Source of the DNA: Chromatiales bacterium (ex Bugula neritina AB1)
GTDB lineage: Bacteria; Pseudomonadota; Gammaproteobacteria; Granulosicoccales; Granulosicoccaceae
NCBI GenBank assembly: GCA_001730015.1
Contig: MDLA01000194.1
Span: 22,052-86,051, forward strand
DNA: 64,000 nt
Direction of reading: 5' to 3'
This document shows positions 8,477 to 18,505 of this stretch, in pieces. The stretch's first letter is position 1; each line of letters begins with the position of its first letter. A program made the position numbers and the translations under genes. A model generated the notes under the pieces. The model was not told where the DNA came from. It searched no databases and saw nothing but the letters and a program-made list of their open reading frames with translations.

Positions 8477-11400
8477 ATGGAAAAAAGCCTTTTTACCTTC
8501 ATTTGGAGGTACTCTAAGAAGGATCAGATCATACTTTTGCTGGTCACTCTGCTGACCTTCCCGATACTTTATGTGACTCTCGAACTGCCCAAGCGGATCA
8601 TTAACGATGCCATTGGCGGAGCCGGAGAGAATATTTCGCTTCTTGGTACTTCGCTTACCCAGGTTCAGTTTCTACTGTTCCTCTGCGGGGCATTTCTGCT
8701 AGCGGTTCTGGCGAACGGGCTGTTGAAGATGCGACTGAATACCATGAAGGGTGTTCTCGCTGAACGGTTACTGCGCCGATTCCGCTACCAGCTGCTGACC
8801 CGCATTCTGCGTTTTCCACGACCGTATTTTCGCAGCACAAGCCAGGGTGAGCTTGTTTCGATGGTGACTTCAGAAGCAGAACCCATGGGCGGGATCATGG
8901 GGGACATGTTATCCCGGCCAGTACTCCAGGCAGGGCAGATGATCACCATTCTGATCTTTCTATTCGCCCAGAGCTTATGGTTCGGGTTGGCCGCAATTGC
9001 GTTGATACCATTGCAGGCGTGGATCATCCCTAAGTTGCAGCAACAGATTAATCTGCTCAACAAAACCCGGATACAAGAGGTCCGTAAACTCGCTGCCGAT
9101 ATTGGCGAGACTGCCGCGGGGGTGAGTGATATCCGCACCAATGGCGGATTGCGCTACAGAATGTCGCTGTTCTCAAACCGGCTGGGCAATCTGTACGACA
9201 TTCGCTTTGAAATTTATCAGAAGAAGTTCTTTATGAAATTTCTGAACAATTTCATCAATCAGCTGACGCCGTTTTTTTTCTACGCGGCTGGCGGCTACCT
9301 GGCGATCAAGGGGCATATCTCGGTTGGCGCTCTGGTGGCGGCTTTAGCAGCCTATAAGGATATGTCTTCCCCCTGGAAGGAGCTGCTGGCTTTTTACAAC
9401 CAGACGCAGGATATGGCGTTGCGATGGCAGGTTGTAACCGAACGCTTCGCACCTAAATCTCTGGTCGACGAAAGCTTGTTTGAGGGTGCGCCGGCAGATG
9501 CCGGCAGCTTGAAGGGTGAGATTAAAATCAGTGATGTGACCGTTCTCGGTGAAGAGGGCCAAACCGTGCTGGAAGATTTAAATCTTACCATTCCCCACGG
9601 CGCGCGTGTGGCTGTAAAAACCAACAACGAAACCGAAGCTCTGGCATTCGCTGACCTGCTGACTCGGGAAGTCATTCCTAAACGCGGGTCCATTAAAATT
9701 GCCGGGCGCGACCTGAACACCATTCATCAGGTGACTTTGACCAATAGCGTCGGCTACGCACACTCCAACCCGCATATCCTGCAGGGCACCCTGGGCGAGA
9801 ATATCCTATTACCGTTTAAAAACAGGCCCGTTGCGGGATCAGACACTACTACTTCAGGTAACGAATTTCAGCTTAAGGCCGGCCAATCCGGCAATAGCCT
9901 GGATCCGTTTGACGCTGAATGGGTTGACCCTACAATTGCCGGACTGCAGTCTACAGACGAGATTCGAGATTGGTGGTTCCAACTGGTTCAGGCTATGGGG
10001 ATCGATGATTTCATGGTGCGTCGCGCCCTGCGCTCGCGGCTTGAGTCGGGGGATCATAAAAAGCTGGCCGATGAAATAGTACGGCTGAGGCCCGAAATAG
10101 CGGAGCGTCTTAAGAAGGCCGGACTAGATGATATTGTGCATGTTTATCATCCGGAAAAATTCAACCCGGTGTCACCGCTGGGCAGCAATCTTCTCTACGC
10201 CCTGCCCACCCGTATGCTGACGCAATTGTCCTTGTCGCAAGACCAGAACTTTGTACGCTTATTACGCGAACAGGGGATTGCTGATGAGCTAATGCAAATG
10301 TCTGCAACTCTAATTGAAAGCTTGTGGGCAACCTTTGGCAATGATGGCACAAGTCACCCGCTTTTCAGACGTTTGAACCTGGACGAAGAGCTATATCATC
10401 GCCTCGGCGCTATCATCACTAAACGACGTGACGTTGGCGATACCGGTCTCCCGCCGGAAGATTATTCATTAATGCTGACGATGCCGTTTGCTTTTTCTGC
10501 AGAGCAAATCGGGCCGGCATTCAGTGAGGCACTTAAAGAACGCGTTTTGCACATTCGAAATACAAGCGCCACGCAAATGGTGCAGGCAATGGACGGTTTG
10601 TTCGAAACAATCGATCCTGAAAAATACATACCGGTGATGACGGTAATGGGCAACGCAATCTTTGGACGTATCTCCGGCATTGCCGGTGCACGGGAGACGT
10701 TAATCGAAGATATAGTGGTTGATGTTCTGAGTGAGCATGGGTTACGGCGGCTGGCAGCGCAATCGATTCACGATCTGGTCACATCGCCGGGTGGTGACAA
10801 CCTGCCCGCCGTTTTCCGCGAGCGTGTCGCATTTAGTCGTGCTGGAATAAAGAAGCCGAATATCCTGATTCTTGGGAATTCACTTGCAAGCCATGATGGC
10901 GAAGCGCGTGATCAAATGAGAGACCGCATTAGCAAACTGATGCCGGATACAACCAAGATTTTCATCGAGCGAGATATTCCAAACCCGGAAAGCTATGATC
11001 TCTTTGTTGAGATTATTGATGGGCGAATCGACGGAGCTGCCCGCCAGGTACCGGCAGAGGAGACAGATGCAAGTCAGGATCTCAACCGTAAAATTGACGC
11101 GATTGCCAGAACTGAGTTGTTTGGCGAACTTGACCGCAATCAGCAGCGACTACTGGCGTTTGGCTCCAAGTGGTATAAAGCGGAGCCGGGACGAACTATT
11201 TTTGCAGTAGGCGAGGAGGCTGATGCTGCCTATCTGTGCATCAAGGGTTCGGCCGGGCTGTATTGGTCAGTTGAAAACATAGAGAAGCGAATGGTATCCA
11301 AGATTGTCCCGGGGCGACTAATTGGAGATCTTTCGGTTATTCTGAGTGAACGACGCTCGCTCGACCTTGTCGCCATAGAAGAATGTATATTCTTGCGAAT

Positions 11401-11572
11401 CGGTGCCAGCGACCTAATGGCGGTGATAGAAAACGACGCCTTGGTTGCGTCCAGCTTAATGCGGTCAGTGGCAGAAAACCTGATGGGTGCGGTAGATACA
11501 TTGCGTACCATGCGAACGTATTCGGCAGAACGCGGGGTGGACTTCTCAGATTTTGATGCAGCGAAAAAATAA
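8477..11572 (+). CDS. ABC-exporter-like membrane protein with a degenerate nucleotide-binding domain and a C-terminal cyclic-nucleotide-binding domain
   Basis: A 1031-residue protein. Residues 1-310 form an ABC exporter transmembrane domain with about six helices. Residues 345-450 and 770-850 align with the two halves of an ABC ATPase, but every catalytic motif is lost. Walker A is AVKTNNETEALAF instead of GxxGxGKST. The Q-loop position reads GYAHSNPHILQGTLGENI. The signature region is GGDNLPAVFRERVAFSRA, and Walker B is NILILGNSLAS. Some 320 residues of unknown sequence are inserted between the halves. Residues 879-1000 form a cyclic-nucleotide-binding domain (PGRTIFAVGEEAD, GRLIGDLSVILSERRS). 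ATP-driven transport is therefore unlikely; a sensor or scaffold role is inference. The ATG at 8477 follows AAGAGAA; a TTG lies one codon earlier. Confidence 0.85.
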   Translation: MEKSLFTFIWRYSKKDQIILLLVTLLTFPILYVTLELPKRIINDAIGGAGENISLLGTSLTQVQFLLFLCGAFLLAVLANGLLKMRLNTMKGVLAERLLRRFRYQLLTRILRFPRPYFRSTSQGELVSMVTSEAEPMGGIMGDMLSRPVLQAGQMITILIFLFAQSLWFGLAAIALIPLQAWIIPKLQQQINLLNKTRIQEVRKLAADIGETAAGVSDIRTNGGLRYRMSLFSNRLGNLYDIRFEIYQKKFFMKFLNNFINQLTPFFFYAAGGYLAIKGHISVGALVAALAAYKDMSSPWKELLAFYNQTQDMALRWQVVTERFAPKSLVDESLFEGAPADAGSLKGEIKISDVTVLGEEGQTVLEDLNLTIPHGARVAVKTNNETEALAFADLLTREVIPKRGSIKIAGRDLNTIHQVTLTNSVGYAHSNPHILQGTLGENILLPFKNRPVAGSDTTTSGNEFQLKAGQSGNSLDPFDAEWVDPTIAGLQSTDEIRDWWFQLVQAMGIDDFMVRRALRSRLESGDHKKLADEIVRLRPEIAERLKKAGLDDIVHVYHPEKFNPVSPLGSNLLYALPTRMLTQLSLSQDQNFVRLLREQGIADELMQMSATLIESLWATFGNDGTSHPLFRRLNLDEELYHRLGAIITKRRDVGDTGLPPEDYSLMLTMPFAFSAEQIGPAFSEALKERVLHIRNTSATQMVQAMDGLFETIDPEKYIPVMTVMGNAIFGRISGIAGARETLIEDIVVDVLSEHGLRRLAAQSIHDLVTSPGGDNLPAVFRERVAFSRAGIKKPNILILGNSLASHDGEARDQMRDRISKLMPDTTKIFIERDIPNPESYDLFVEIIDGRIDGAARQVPAEETDASQDLNRKIDAIARTELFGELDRNQQRLLAFGSKWYKAEPGRTIFAVGEEADAAYLCIKGSAGLYWSVENIEKRMVSKIVPGRLIGDLSVILSERRSLDLVAIEECIFLRIGASDLMAVIENDALVASSLMRSVAENLMGAVDTLRTMRTYSAERGVDFSDFDAAKK

Positions 11573-11827
11573 ACCGCAGTCTTCAATAAAACTACCCCGG
11601 TGTTGCATAAAATTTAGATCCAGGAGCTTATAGAGCAGTATAAAAGGTGCTGTACGGAGTATTTACTGGATTGAGCCTGGTCATTCTAAGTAATAATCGG
11701 GAAAAACGAGTACAGCGCCCTAGATTCTGCTACAGAAGCAGCGCAGCGGTTCCGGGCCGAAAATTCATGCCACACCAGTGTAAACAATAGAGTTTCCACA
11801 AGAAAATCTAGAACAAAGGAGACGATC

Positions 11828-13270
11828 ATGAATGATCAGATGAAGTACAACGGACAAGATCTTATAGCAATGGGCTGCCCCCGGGGGCGTGAATTCGGGG
11901 AGATCCTGCGCCTGGTTAATGCAGAGCCGCACACACCCGAGCAGGTGCAGGCATTGATACAATCGCGTCAACCTCTGCCAGCACTGGAACAGCGCCAAAC
12001 TGCTGCACCCTGCCAGTACAATATTTCTGCCGACAACGATATAGAAAAAAATAATGTCGAGGCGGTTCGCAAAACCATGGATGTTGTACTTTGCACTCCC
12101 GTTGTTGTTGAGGGCGCGGTTATGCCTGATGCCTGTCCGGCGGGGCCTGTCGGTACGATCCCAGTTGGCGGGGTGGTAGCGGCACGGGATGCGATTATTC
12201 CCGGTATGCACTCGGCAGATATTTGTTGTTCGCTTATGGCAACTGTGTTTGAAAACTCGTCTCCCGCACAGGTGATGGATGCAGCTCACAACGCTACGCA
12301 TTTCGGCCCGGGAGGTCGCGAGACTGAGCGCGCAGTTGCGCTATCGGATTCATTAGCAGAGGCAGTAGCGGCGTTACCGTACCCGGGTCTTCGCGATATC
12401 GCACATACGCATATGGGCACACAGGGTGACGGAAACCACTTTATGTTTGTTGGTACGCTAGAATCCACCGGCCAGACTGTATTGGTAACCCACCATGGTT
12501 CCAGGGGTTTTGGTGCCCGCCTGTTCAAGCAAGGTATGAAGATGGCATTGCAGTGGCGTGACAAGCTTTCACCAACGACCGCTAAAGCCAACGCATGGAT
12601 TCCTTTCGATACCGACGATGGACAAAGCTACTGGCAGGCATTGCAGGTGGTGCGCGCCTGGACCAGGGAAAATCATGAGTGCCTTCACGATATGACGCTT
12701 GAATCGGTCAACGGTGAGATCAGTACGCGCTTCTGGAATGAGCACAACTTTGTGTTTCGCGAAGAGCAGAATGGCAGCAATCTTTTTTGGCACGCCAAAG
12801 GAGCTACTCCTATTCATAACGATTTCATGGAAGACACCAGCGGTGTGCAAATTGTGCCACTCAATATGGCGCAGCCTGTATTGTTTGTGAAAGGTGAACG
12901 CAATGCATCTAATCGGGGGTTTGCTCCTCACGGTGCGGGGCGGAATATGAGTCGTACACAGCACAAGAAAAAGATGTCGGGGCGAACTGATGCAGAAATT
13001 CTAGAGGCAGAAACCAAGGGGCTTGATGTCCGGTTTTATTCTGGAATTACTGATATCTCAGAGTTACCCGGTGCGTACAAAAACGCTGATACCGTTGTGC
13101 GTGATATGGACGCGTTTTCGCTCGCCAGTGTGGTTGACAAGGTTCTTCCTTATGGATCAATCATGGCTGGCGACTGGCAGAAAAACGCTCCGTGGCGTCT
13201 GAAGCGCAAGCAACGGACGTTACAGAAGAAGGAACAGCAACGTGAAAAAAAGCGCTTGTCTGACCTCTAA
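11828..13270 (+). CDS. rtcB: RtcB-family RNA ligase
   Basis: A 480-residue RtcB-type 3'-phosphate/5'-OH RNA ligase, using GTP and Mn(II). Motifs in order: MHSADICCS (131-134, replacing the usual DIGCG), GTQGDGNHF (198-205), VTHHGSRGFG (220-229), WHAKGATPIH (321-330) and APHGAGRNMSR (366-376). H368 fits the guanylated histidine. The variant DICC keeps the metal-binding Asp and Cys. No rtcA, archease or RtcR regulator is adjacent, and I see no sigma-54 promoter, so this is not the classical rtcBA operon. AAAGGAG lies five bases before the ATG. A rho-independent terminator follows. The basic tail (KKEQQREKKRLSDL) is probably disordered. Confidence 0.93.
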   Translation: MNDQMKYNGQDLIAMGCPRGREFGEILRLVNAEPHTPEQVQALIQSRQPLPALEQRQTAAPCQYNISADNDIEKNNVEAVRKTMDVVLCTPVVVEGAVMPDACPAGPVGTIPVGGVVAARDAIIPGMHSADICCSLMATVFENSSPAQVMDAAHNATHFGPGGRETERAVALSDSLAEAVAALPYPGLRDIAHTHMGTQGDGNHFMFVGTLESTGQTVLVTHHGSRGFGARLFKQGMKMALQWRDKLSPTTAKANAWIPFDTDDGQSYWQALQVVRAWTRENHECLHDMTLESVNGEISTRFWNEHNFVFREEQNGSNLFWHAKGATPIHNDFMEDTSGVQIVPLNMAQPVLFVKGERNASNRGFAPHGAGRNMSRTQHKKKMSGRTDAEILEAETKGLDVRFYSGITDISELPGAYKNADTVVRDMDAFSLASVVDKVLPYGSIMAGDWQKNAPWRLKRKQRTLQKKEQQREKKRLSDL

Positions 13271-13305
13271 AATGTAGTGTCACCAAAGAAGTGAGAAGTA
13301 ATATT

Positions 13306-13334
13306 ACGCCGCCTGGAATGGGGCGGCGTTTTTT
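13306..13334 (+). terminator. Rho-independent terminator of rtcB
   Basis: Perfect 8-bp stem ACGCCGCC (13306-13313) with GGCGGCGT (13322-13329), followed by six T residues in total (13329-13334), 36 bases after the rtcB stop. Confidence 0.9.
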
Positions 13335-13444
13335 GTGGTTTAGCCTACGCACTGGATTGACGTTATCTCACTTATGAGCGCAGCAACTGGCTGTTGATTT
13401 TTATTTCACGATTCCTTTTTACTCTCTTGCACATTTCGGCAGAG

Positions 13445-14536
13445 CTACTCTGCTTTCCCTTTCAGTTCCCGATCAAAAAACCTCACCATGCTCGCATTCA
13501 TCTCAGCGTGGAATGCATACCGGTCGAATCCAGGTTTGTCAACGCAAACTATTTCGTATTCCTCCGGGTCTTCACGCTTGAACGCTTCCCGGCACGGCAT
13601 GACCAGAAAGGCAAAGTGGCCGGCATTTGCTACCCAGTTTTTTTCCGGCTGGTCAGGTAATAGCGCTGCTATGGATGCAGCATTGGTTTTTGTTGGCACA
13701 CTGGTATCAAGTGCTCCGGACCATAGCTGTACAGGCGCTGCGACCTCTGCCAGCGTTTGCTCTGTATAAGCGAAACCCAAACCGGGTGCGGCTATTGAGG
13801 CGGCTTTAATTCGCGGGTCGGAACCCCAGGAATCCGCCGGAAGTTGCTGCATGTTGGCGTTGACCATTTGATCGACCAGACCCTCATAACAGGCAAACTC
13901 ATCGGGGGTGTTGTCGCAATGCGTTTTTGCATGATTTAAATCCGGCCAGCCACCGATCAGATTCAAAGCGGTATATCCTCCGGCAGAGAATCCGTAAACT
14001 CCAATGCGATCCGCATCGACATGGAGACTATACGTTGGGTCCTGAGTCAGTGTATCGATAACACGGCTCATGTGCCTTGGCCGGTCAAGTGTCCAACGCT
14101 CTACCGGTGAACTCATGTCTGACCAGGTATTACCAGTATGACTCGGGGCAGCAACAATGTACCCTGCATCGGCTAGTGCCTGTGCGGTATTTGCGTGCCC
14201 GGCATACCATCCACTGTAGCCGTGTGAAATTAGAATGAGTGGCATTTTAGTATCGGGCAGTTCGGCATCGACTGCCATGGCATGACCAAACCGGGTATTG
14301 GGCTCAGTAGGTGCAGCTTGCTCGCTCGGATACCACAGCCCGACCGTTAGATCTCGATAGCCGCTATCTTCTACAGAAATTTCGCGAAAGCCTGTCGCTT
14401 GACTCTGGCTTGCCAGCAGCAGCAATGCAGCCAATGCCAGCCATTGCTCAGATCGTCTGCCGGGTTGTGTTTCAGGCTGGTCGGCTTCCGTGATTCCCGA
14501 GTGTTGTTCTGTTGTTTCACATCGCTGAATTTTCAT
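13445..14536 (-). CDS. Exported alpha/beta hydrolase, dienelactone-hydrolase/PAF-acetylhydrolase-like
   Basis: A 363-residue serine hydrolase. A hydrophobic segment at 31-48 (LALAALLLLASQSQA) after a long polar N-region looks like a signal peptide or anchor, so the enzyme probably works in the periplasm. The oxyanion strand is LILISHGYSG (100-109), the nucleophile elbow GFSAGG has Ser184, and the catalytic His lies in NAGHFAF near 316. The acid is probably Asp in WSGALDTSVP. Substrate unknown; esters or lactones are likely. It is the only gene in its transcription unit, convergent with rtcB and divergent from the AraC gene. Confidence 0.8.
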   Translation of the reverse strand: MKIQRCETTEQHSGITEADQPETQPGRRSEQWLALAALLLLASQSQATGFREISVEDSGYRDLTVGLWYPSEQAAPTEPNTRFGHAMAVDAELPDTKMPLILISHGYSGWYAGHANTAQALADAGYIVAAPSHTGNTWSDMSSPVERWTLDRPRHMSRVIDTLTQDPTYSLHVDADRIGVYGFSAGGYTALNLIGGWPDLNHAKTHCDNTPDEFACYEGLVDQMVNANMQQLPADSWGSDPRIKAASIAAPGLGFAYTEQTLAEVAAPVQLWSGALDTSVPTKTNAASIAALLPDQPEKNWVANAGHFAFLVMPCREAFKREDPEEYEIVCVDKPGFDRYAFHAEMNASMVRFFDRELKGKAE

Positions 14537-14836
14537 GTTCTCTGTCTGCTAAAGTAAATGATAAGGGCGTATCAACCGGCCCGTGTCGGCAACTGTATTG
14601 TCGACATAAACCCTTGTTTTATCGTCCTTTAACACGATTTAGAACAGCCTCAATCACGATCCGGTACAGGAAACCCGCCCGAGCAGAAAGGATGTACTGC
14701 GAAAGCGATATTTTGGCAAACTGATCTCATTCACGATTACGGCAAATAGAATGACCCCAACTGTGTTGTTTAACGACTCCAGCGGCGCTGGCGACTTCCA
14801 CCATCCAGGTGCACCGGCTCCAGGGCGAGTCGCCGC
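14537..14836. other. Divergent intergenic region between the hydrolase and AraC genes
   Basis: Start signals of both flanking genes must lie here. I see no operator palindrome that I would defend. Confidence 0.4.
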
Positions 14837-15979
14837 ATGCTGATGCTGCCTCTGCCGATTGTCGTTGCCATTGTTTTGCTCACACTACTGGCGGCCAACC
14901 GGGAACACCTGACCGGGGATTCCACCGGTAGAGCATTCACTATGGTTTTCTGCCTGTACGCAGCATCTCTCACGCTAATTGGTATTCGATGGGCCTGGGA
15001 CATTCGGGCGGTGATGCCAATTGCTGCGTTGCTGTCTCTCGTGTGCGCTGTAGTGCTCTACCTTGCTTTCGTCAGCCTCGGCCGCGAGGGGCCGGCCTTT
15101 TCTCTACAAAGAGACGCCAGACACCTTCTGCCATTAGTCGCGTTAATTATATCGAGCCTCGTTTCTGCGCAGCTGAGCGAGGTCTTGTTTATCGGCCTTC
15201 ATCTGCTGTACGCGTTGCTGCTAACGCGGCTGGCTTTTAACTGGCCGGAATCCCTTCGACTGGTTCGACTCGGTCGTGTAATCGGTTGCTATCAGGCGTT
15301 GTGGCTGGCAGCAGTACTCAGCGTAGTCAATGCGTTACTGGAGGTTGCCATCACAATAAGCTTTGCGTTCTATGACGGGCGCTACGCGGGCGCGATGGTA
15401 GGTTACGCCAACGTACCCATTCTGTTTTTACTTTGCATTTCTGCCATGCGCGCTGGTAGCAGCCGGTCGAGAGATCACGACAGTACAAGCGACTTTTTAG
15501 CTACAGACAAGCCGGAAACAGACCACGCCAGTGCGGTACTGTCAGAGCAGGAAGAAAAGCCCCAATCGACCGACACCGCGCTTTCACCCGGTAGTGATGC
15601 CAGTGCAGAACAGGAAGAGGAGATCAGTTTGATGCAAACACTGCAGTCACTGCTGGTCGACCAGAAGCTCTATGAAGACTCCGAATTAAACCTTGCGAAA
15701 CTCGCGCGAAAATCGGGGGTGCCGGCACGCAAGGTGTCCAGAGCCATCAATTCAAATACCGGATTAAACGTTTCCCAGTGGGTTAACGCAGCACGAATTG
15801 AAGCGGCCGAAGAACTCTTGGCGCAGCCCGATTGCACCGTTAATGAAGCCATGCTGGCCTCAGGGTTTCTGACCCGATCAAATTTTTATCGGGAGTTCCG
15901 TCGCCAGCACCAGTGCAGCCCGGGTGAATGGCGTGAGCGCTATCTGCGCTCGGATCTTTCAAGTTGCTCGCGTAATTGA
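14837..15979 (+). CDS. Membrane-bound AraC-family transcriptional regulator
   Basis: 380 residues in three parts: about seven hydrophobic helices (1-215), an acidic, Ser/Glu-rich linker (about 220-275), and a C-terminal AraC double helix-turn-helix (about 285-375: LAKLARKSGVPARKVSRAIN, then VNEAMLASGFLTRSNFYREFRRQHQCSPGEWR). Such regulators sense a signal in the membrane and bind DNA from there. The target could be the divergent hydrolase gene, by position only. The membrane part resembles no specific sensor that I can name. Confidence 0.88.
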   Translation: MLMLPLPIVVAIVLLTLLAANREHLTGDSTGRAFTMVFCLYAASLTLIGIRWAWDIRAVMPIAALLSLVCAVVLYLAFVSLGREGPAFSLQRDARHLLPLVALIISSLVSAQLSEVLFIGLHLLYALLLTRLAFNWPESLRLVRLGRVIGCYQALWLAAVLSVVNALLEVAITISFAFYDGRYAGAMVGYANVPILFLLCISAMRAGSSRSRDHDSTSDFLATDKPETDHASAVLSEQEEKPQSTDTALSPGSDASAEQEEEISLMQTLQSLLVDQKLYEDSELNLAKLARKSGVPARKVSRAINSNTGLNVSQWVNAARIEAAEELLAQPDCTVNEAMLASGFLTRSNFYREFRRQHQCSPGEWRERYLRSDLSSCSRN

Positions 15980-16103
15980 CCGAGCCGGTAGTGCCTCGCC
16001 CGCTCCGGCACCCCGCCAGAGACCGGGCTTTGCAGCGGTTTGCCTGCGACGTCTGCATTTAGATGCGTTAGCTTCCGCTTGTCATTGGATGCGCCCCTGC
16101 CTG

Positions 16104-16889
16104 TTACGACGCGCGGCCATAGAAACCAATGCGTTCCTCTTTCGAAAAGCACACACCCGGCTGCTCATAGTACGAAAAAACCGCAATAATCCGTTGCTTG
16201 TGACCTTCTACAGGGGTTACACGATGCGCAGTATTGCGACCTCGAAAAACATTCAGCGTACCGGGATTCAGAGACAGGCGCGCGGGTGTTCTGCGCCCTT
16301 CCAGCAGATCGGCAACGCCTTCGTAGTTGGGGTCGGTATCGCTGCGCAGCGCACGCTCGTATTCAAATTCACCACCTGCGAGCGGGGCCTGTAACAGTAG
16401 CGTGGTGGTAAACTCAGAACGATCGAAGTGCCAGTTCAGTGCGCAGTCTTCGAAATACCCCATCACATTGACCCGTGCCATGGGATCATCCATCGTGAAC
16501 AGTTCAGGCTTATCCATTACTGCTGCCAGAAAACGTGCAAACGGCGCCCACTCATAGAGCTGAATGAGTGCGCTTTGGCTGATCTGATCAGCACATAGCG
16601 TTCGGTTTGATGTTTCAAATTCTGTCAGCGCGGCATGCGAGGCAGGCAAATCTTCAATCGATGGCTTGAAATAGATGTTGTGCCGTCTTGAATGCGTATA
16701 TGCATCGGTTAACAGCAGGGGTTTAAGTTGCTCGACGGTTGTGGCTATTGCGTTATCGCAGATGAAACCCGGCAGATTGAACAAGCCATCCGAGGCCAGT
16801 CTGTGCCTGCATTCGTTTATCAGACTCCACCAGCCGGCACTCTCAGGCTGGTCCAGCGGGTAGCGGTTAAGGTTGATGATATCGTGCAT
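16104..16889 (-). CDS. BesD/HalD-like Fe(II)/2-oxoglutarate oxygenase, HxD (hydroxylase) type
   Basis: 261 residues. The iron site is NWHFD (His154, Asp156) with His222 in GRNTAHRVTP, and Arg233 in HKQRIIAVFSYY fits the 2-oxoglutarate salt bridge. Proteins of this clade include the free-amino-acid halogenase BesD, where the Asp is replaced by Gly (HxG). The intact Asp here argues for hydroxylation, not halogenation. The substrate is probably a small amino acid or amine. A paralogue lies at 44541-45374, sharing TTLLLQAPLAGG and the FRG..HRV block. It stands alone on the minus strand, convergent with the AraC gene. Confidence 0.82.
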   Translation of the reverse strand: MHDIINLNRYPLDQPESAGWWSLINECRHRLASDGLFNLPGFICDNAIATTVEQLKPLLLTDAYTHSRRHNIYFKPSIEDLPASHAALTEFETSNRTLCADQISQSALIQLYEWAPFARFLAAVMDKPELFTMDDPMARVNVMGYFEDCALNWHFDRSEFTTTLLLQAPLAGGEFEYERALRSDTDPNYEGVADLLEGRRTPARLSLNPGTLNVFRGRNTAHRVTPVEGHKQRIIAVFSYYEQPGVCFSKEERIGFYGRAS

Positions 16890-17377
16890 GGTGTACTCTG
16901 CGATTTTACGTGCCCAGTCTACGGCTTTCAGGCAAATGTTTCATTGTGGATCCGGTATTTTTAGCGAAAGATAAGCAGCCCCCATTAACAACCAACAGGG
17001 CGCACGTTATCCGTCGCACCCACACCACTACTGAAAGCACGGAAGCCAGATCACACAGATCGCAATTAACGTTCTTGCGGTATCAAGCGAGTCGCGGCTG
17101 AGTCTGATTTGTAGATTCCTACAGACCGCGCCGAATATTGACCTTCAATCAGTACAGGTTAGGTTAGAGGGAAAACCTGATCTATTTCAACACACAGAAT
17201 AACAGTGCTGTGTTTACCGTCGACTCCATCAGCTGGAGTCTTGCACAACCGCGCCACGGTGGTGGGAACAACGTCGGTCCGCAGATGAGAAACGTATAAG
17301 GTGTGTTTACTGGCGGCGGAGAAGTAACCGGCGCGGATTATACAGGCGAAGAACAGCACTGACGTCAAATAGTAAAA
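16890..17377. other. Non-coding region flanking the DUF3604 remnant
   Basis: No supported gene. A 69-codon minus-strand frame at 17159-17368 has no family resemblance that I recognise and is not annotated. Confidence 0.4.
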
Positions 17378-18505
17378 TCATACAAACAGATAGACTGGGC
17401 TAGACCACGCCTGATAGCCATCTTCGGTCGTAACACATATCCAGATCGGGTTATCAACCCTTTGCGCAAGCGATACCGTGCGGTTGAATTGCATTTCTCT
17501 TTGCAATGGTTTATCCGGCAGCCGAAATACCCTGATTTTTCTCTCCAGCCCGCCCGCATCCAGCGTGTTGTCCGGCAGGCCGATCTGCAAAAGATTCAAT
17601 TCCAGCTCGCCTAGATTAGTGGTAATAGCCAAGCGTTCATCAGTACCCTCAGGCGCCTCTGTCAGCCAGGCGTCGAAACCCATAAAATTACCTGTGGTTA
17701 CCGTTTTCCAGACAACGGTATCCGAACCACGTTGCTCAAATAACGCATCAGGGTTCCACTGGTTTATGTTTTCAAATTTCTCAATTGTGGTGCGGGAAAA
17801 TTGCGCCCGTCCGATCCACTGAGTATTGCGCCCTCGTCCTCTATACTCGGCGCCACTCCAAAGCACACGAATGCGATTGCCCAAATCTGTCTTTGAATAA
17901 GGCCGTACTGCTTCCAGCACCTGCGCGCCATTGCGAATTTCTATTCGCTCTATACCTGCGTGCGCCTGCACTTCAACATGAAGCTCCACCTCTGTAGCGC
18001 TGGTTTGCACTATGTCGCCCATCATCGCGCTGGTAACCTGCTGCGTTCGGCTGTTCGGGTCGGCGTCGGGATTGCGCTCAAACAACGTGCCCGCTGCAGG
18101 CAGCTTAACTGCAACGTCCATATGCAGACGACAGCCGGTGGTGCCATAATGGTGCCGTCTTCGCTTCGCTTCCATGATCGAGTCACGATCATTGCGATCG
18201 GTGAGGAAACAGGTTAGCCCGCCATAGACTCCAAAAATAGAGTCACCCGGATAACTCGCGCCGGGCCTGCCCTTATGACCATCGCTATTACACACCACAC
18301 CAACCCGCCGTTTCATCGGAAAACCGTCGAGTAAGATCCATTCAAAAGTACCCCACGCCGAGTGCATTTCGACGGCAGTTTCTATAAGTGGATCGTGGTC
18401 GTAATGAATATTGGCGTATCGCCCGCCAACATGAACGTACATCACAACATCTTCGTTGCTATCGTTAAAGGCCCGGTAGAGATCGGTCAGGGGGAAGAAA
18501 TGCAT
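17378..18505 (-). pseudogene. 5'-truncated DUF3604 protein
   Basis: 375 codons that match the C-terminal half of DUF3604 proteins: YVHVGGRYANI, the metal-site-like VVCNSDGHKGRPG, VYGGLTCFL, RRRHHYGTTGCR and a final WSSPVYLFV. Family members are typically 600 residues or more and start with an N-terminal GDLHxH-type metal motif, which is absent here. Reading upstream in frame reaches a stop within about 30 bases, and that DNA belongs to an Rpn-type gene on the other strand. The first half was therefore lost, most simply by a deletion whose scar lies at about 18500-18510. The ATG at 18505 is accidental. Confidence 0.8.

Noticed and set aside
11765..12301. 178-codon minus-strand frame opposite the start of rtcB
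   Set aside because: Antisense shadow; Cys/His-rich composition arises from the complementary codons of RtcB.
16104..16889. Call as an amino-acid halogenase (BesD/HalD)
   Set aside because: The iron site has HxD with intact Asp; halogenases of this clade have Gly or Ala at that position, leaving room for chloride.
17159..17368. 69-codon minus-strand frame next to the DUF3604 remnant
   Set aside because: No recognisable family or start signal.
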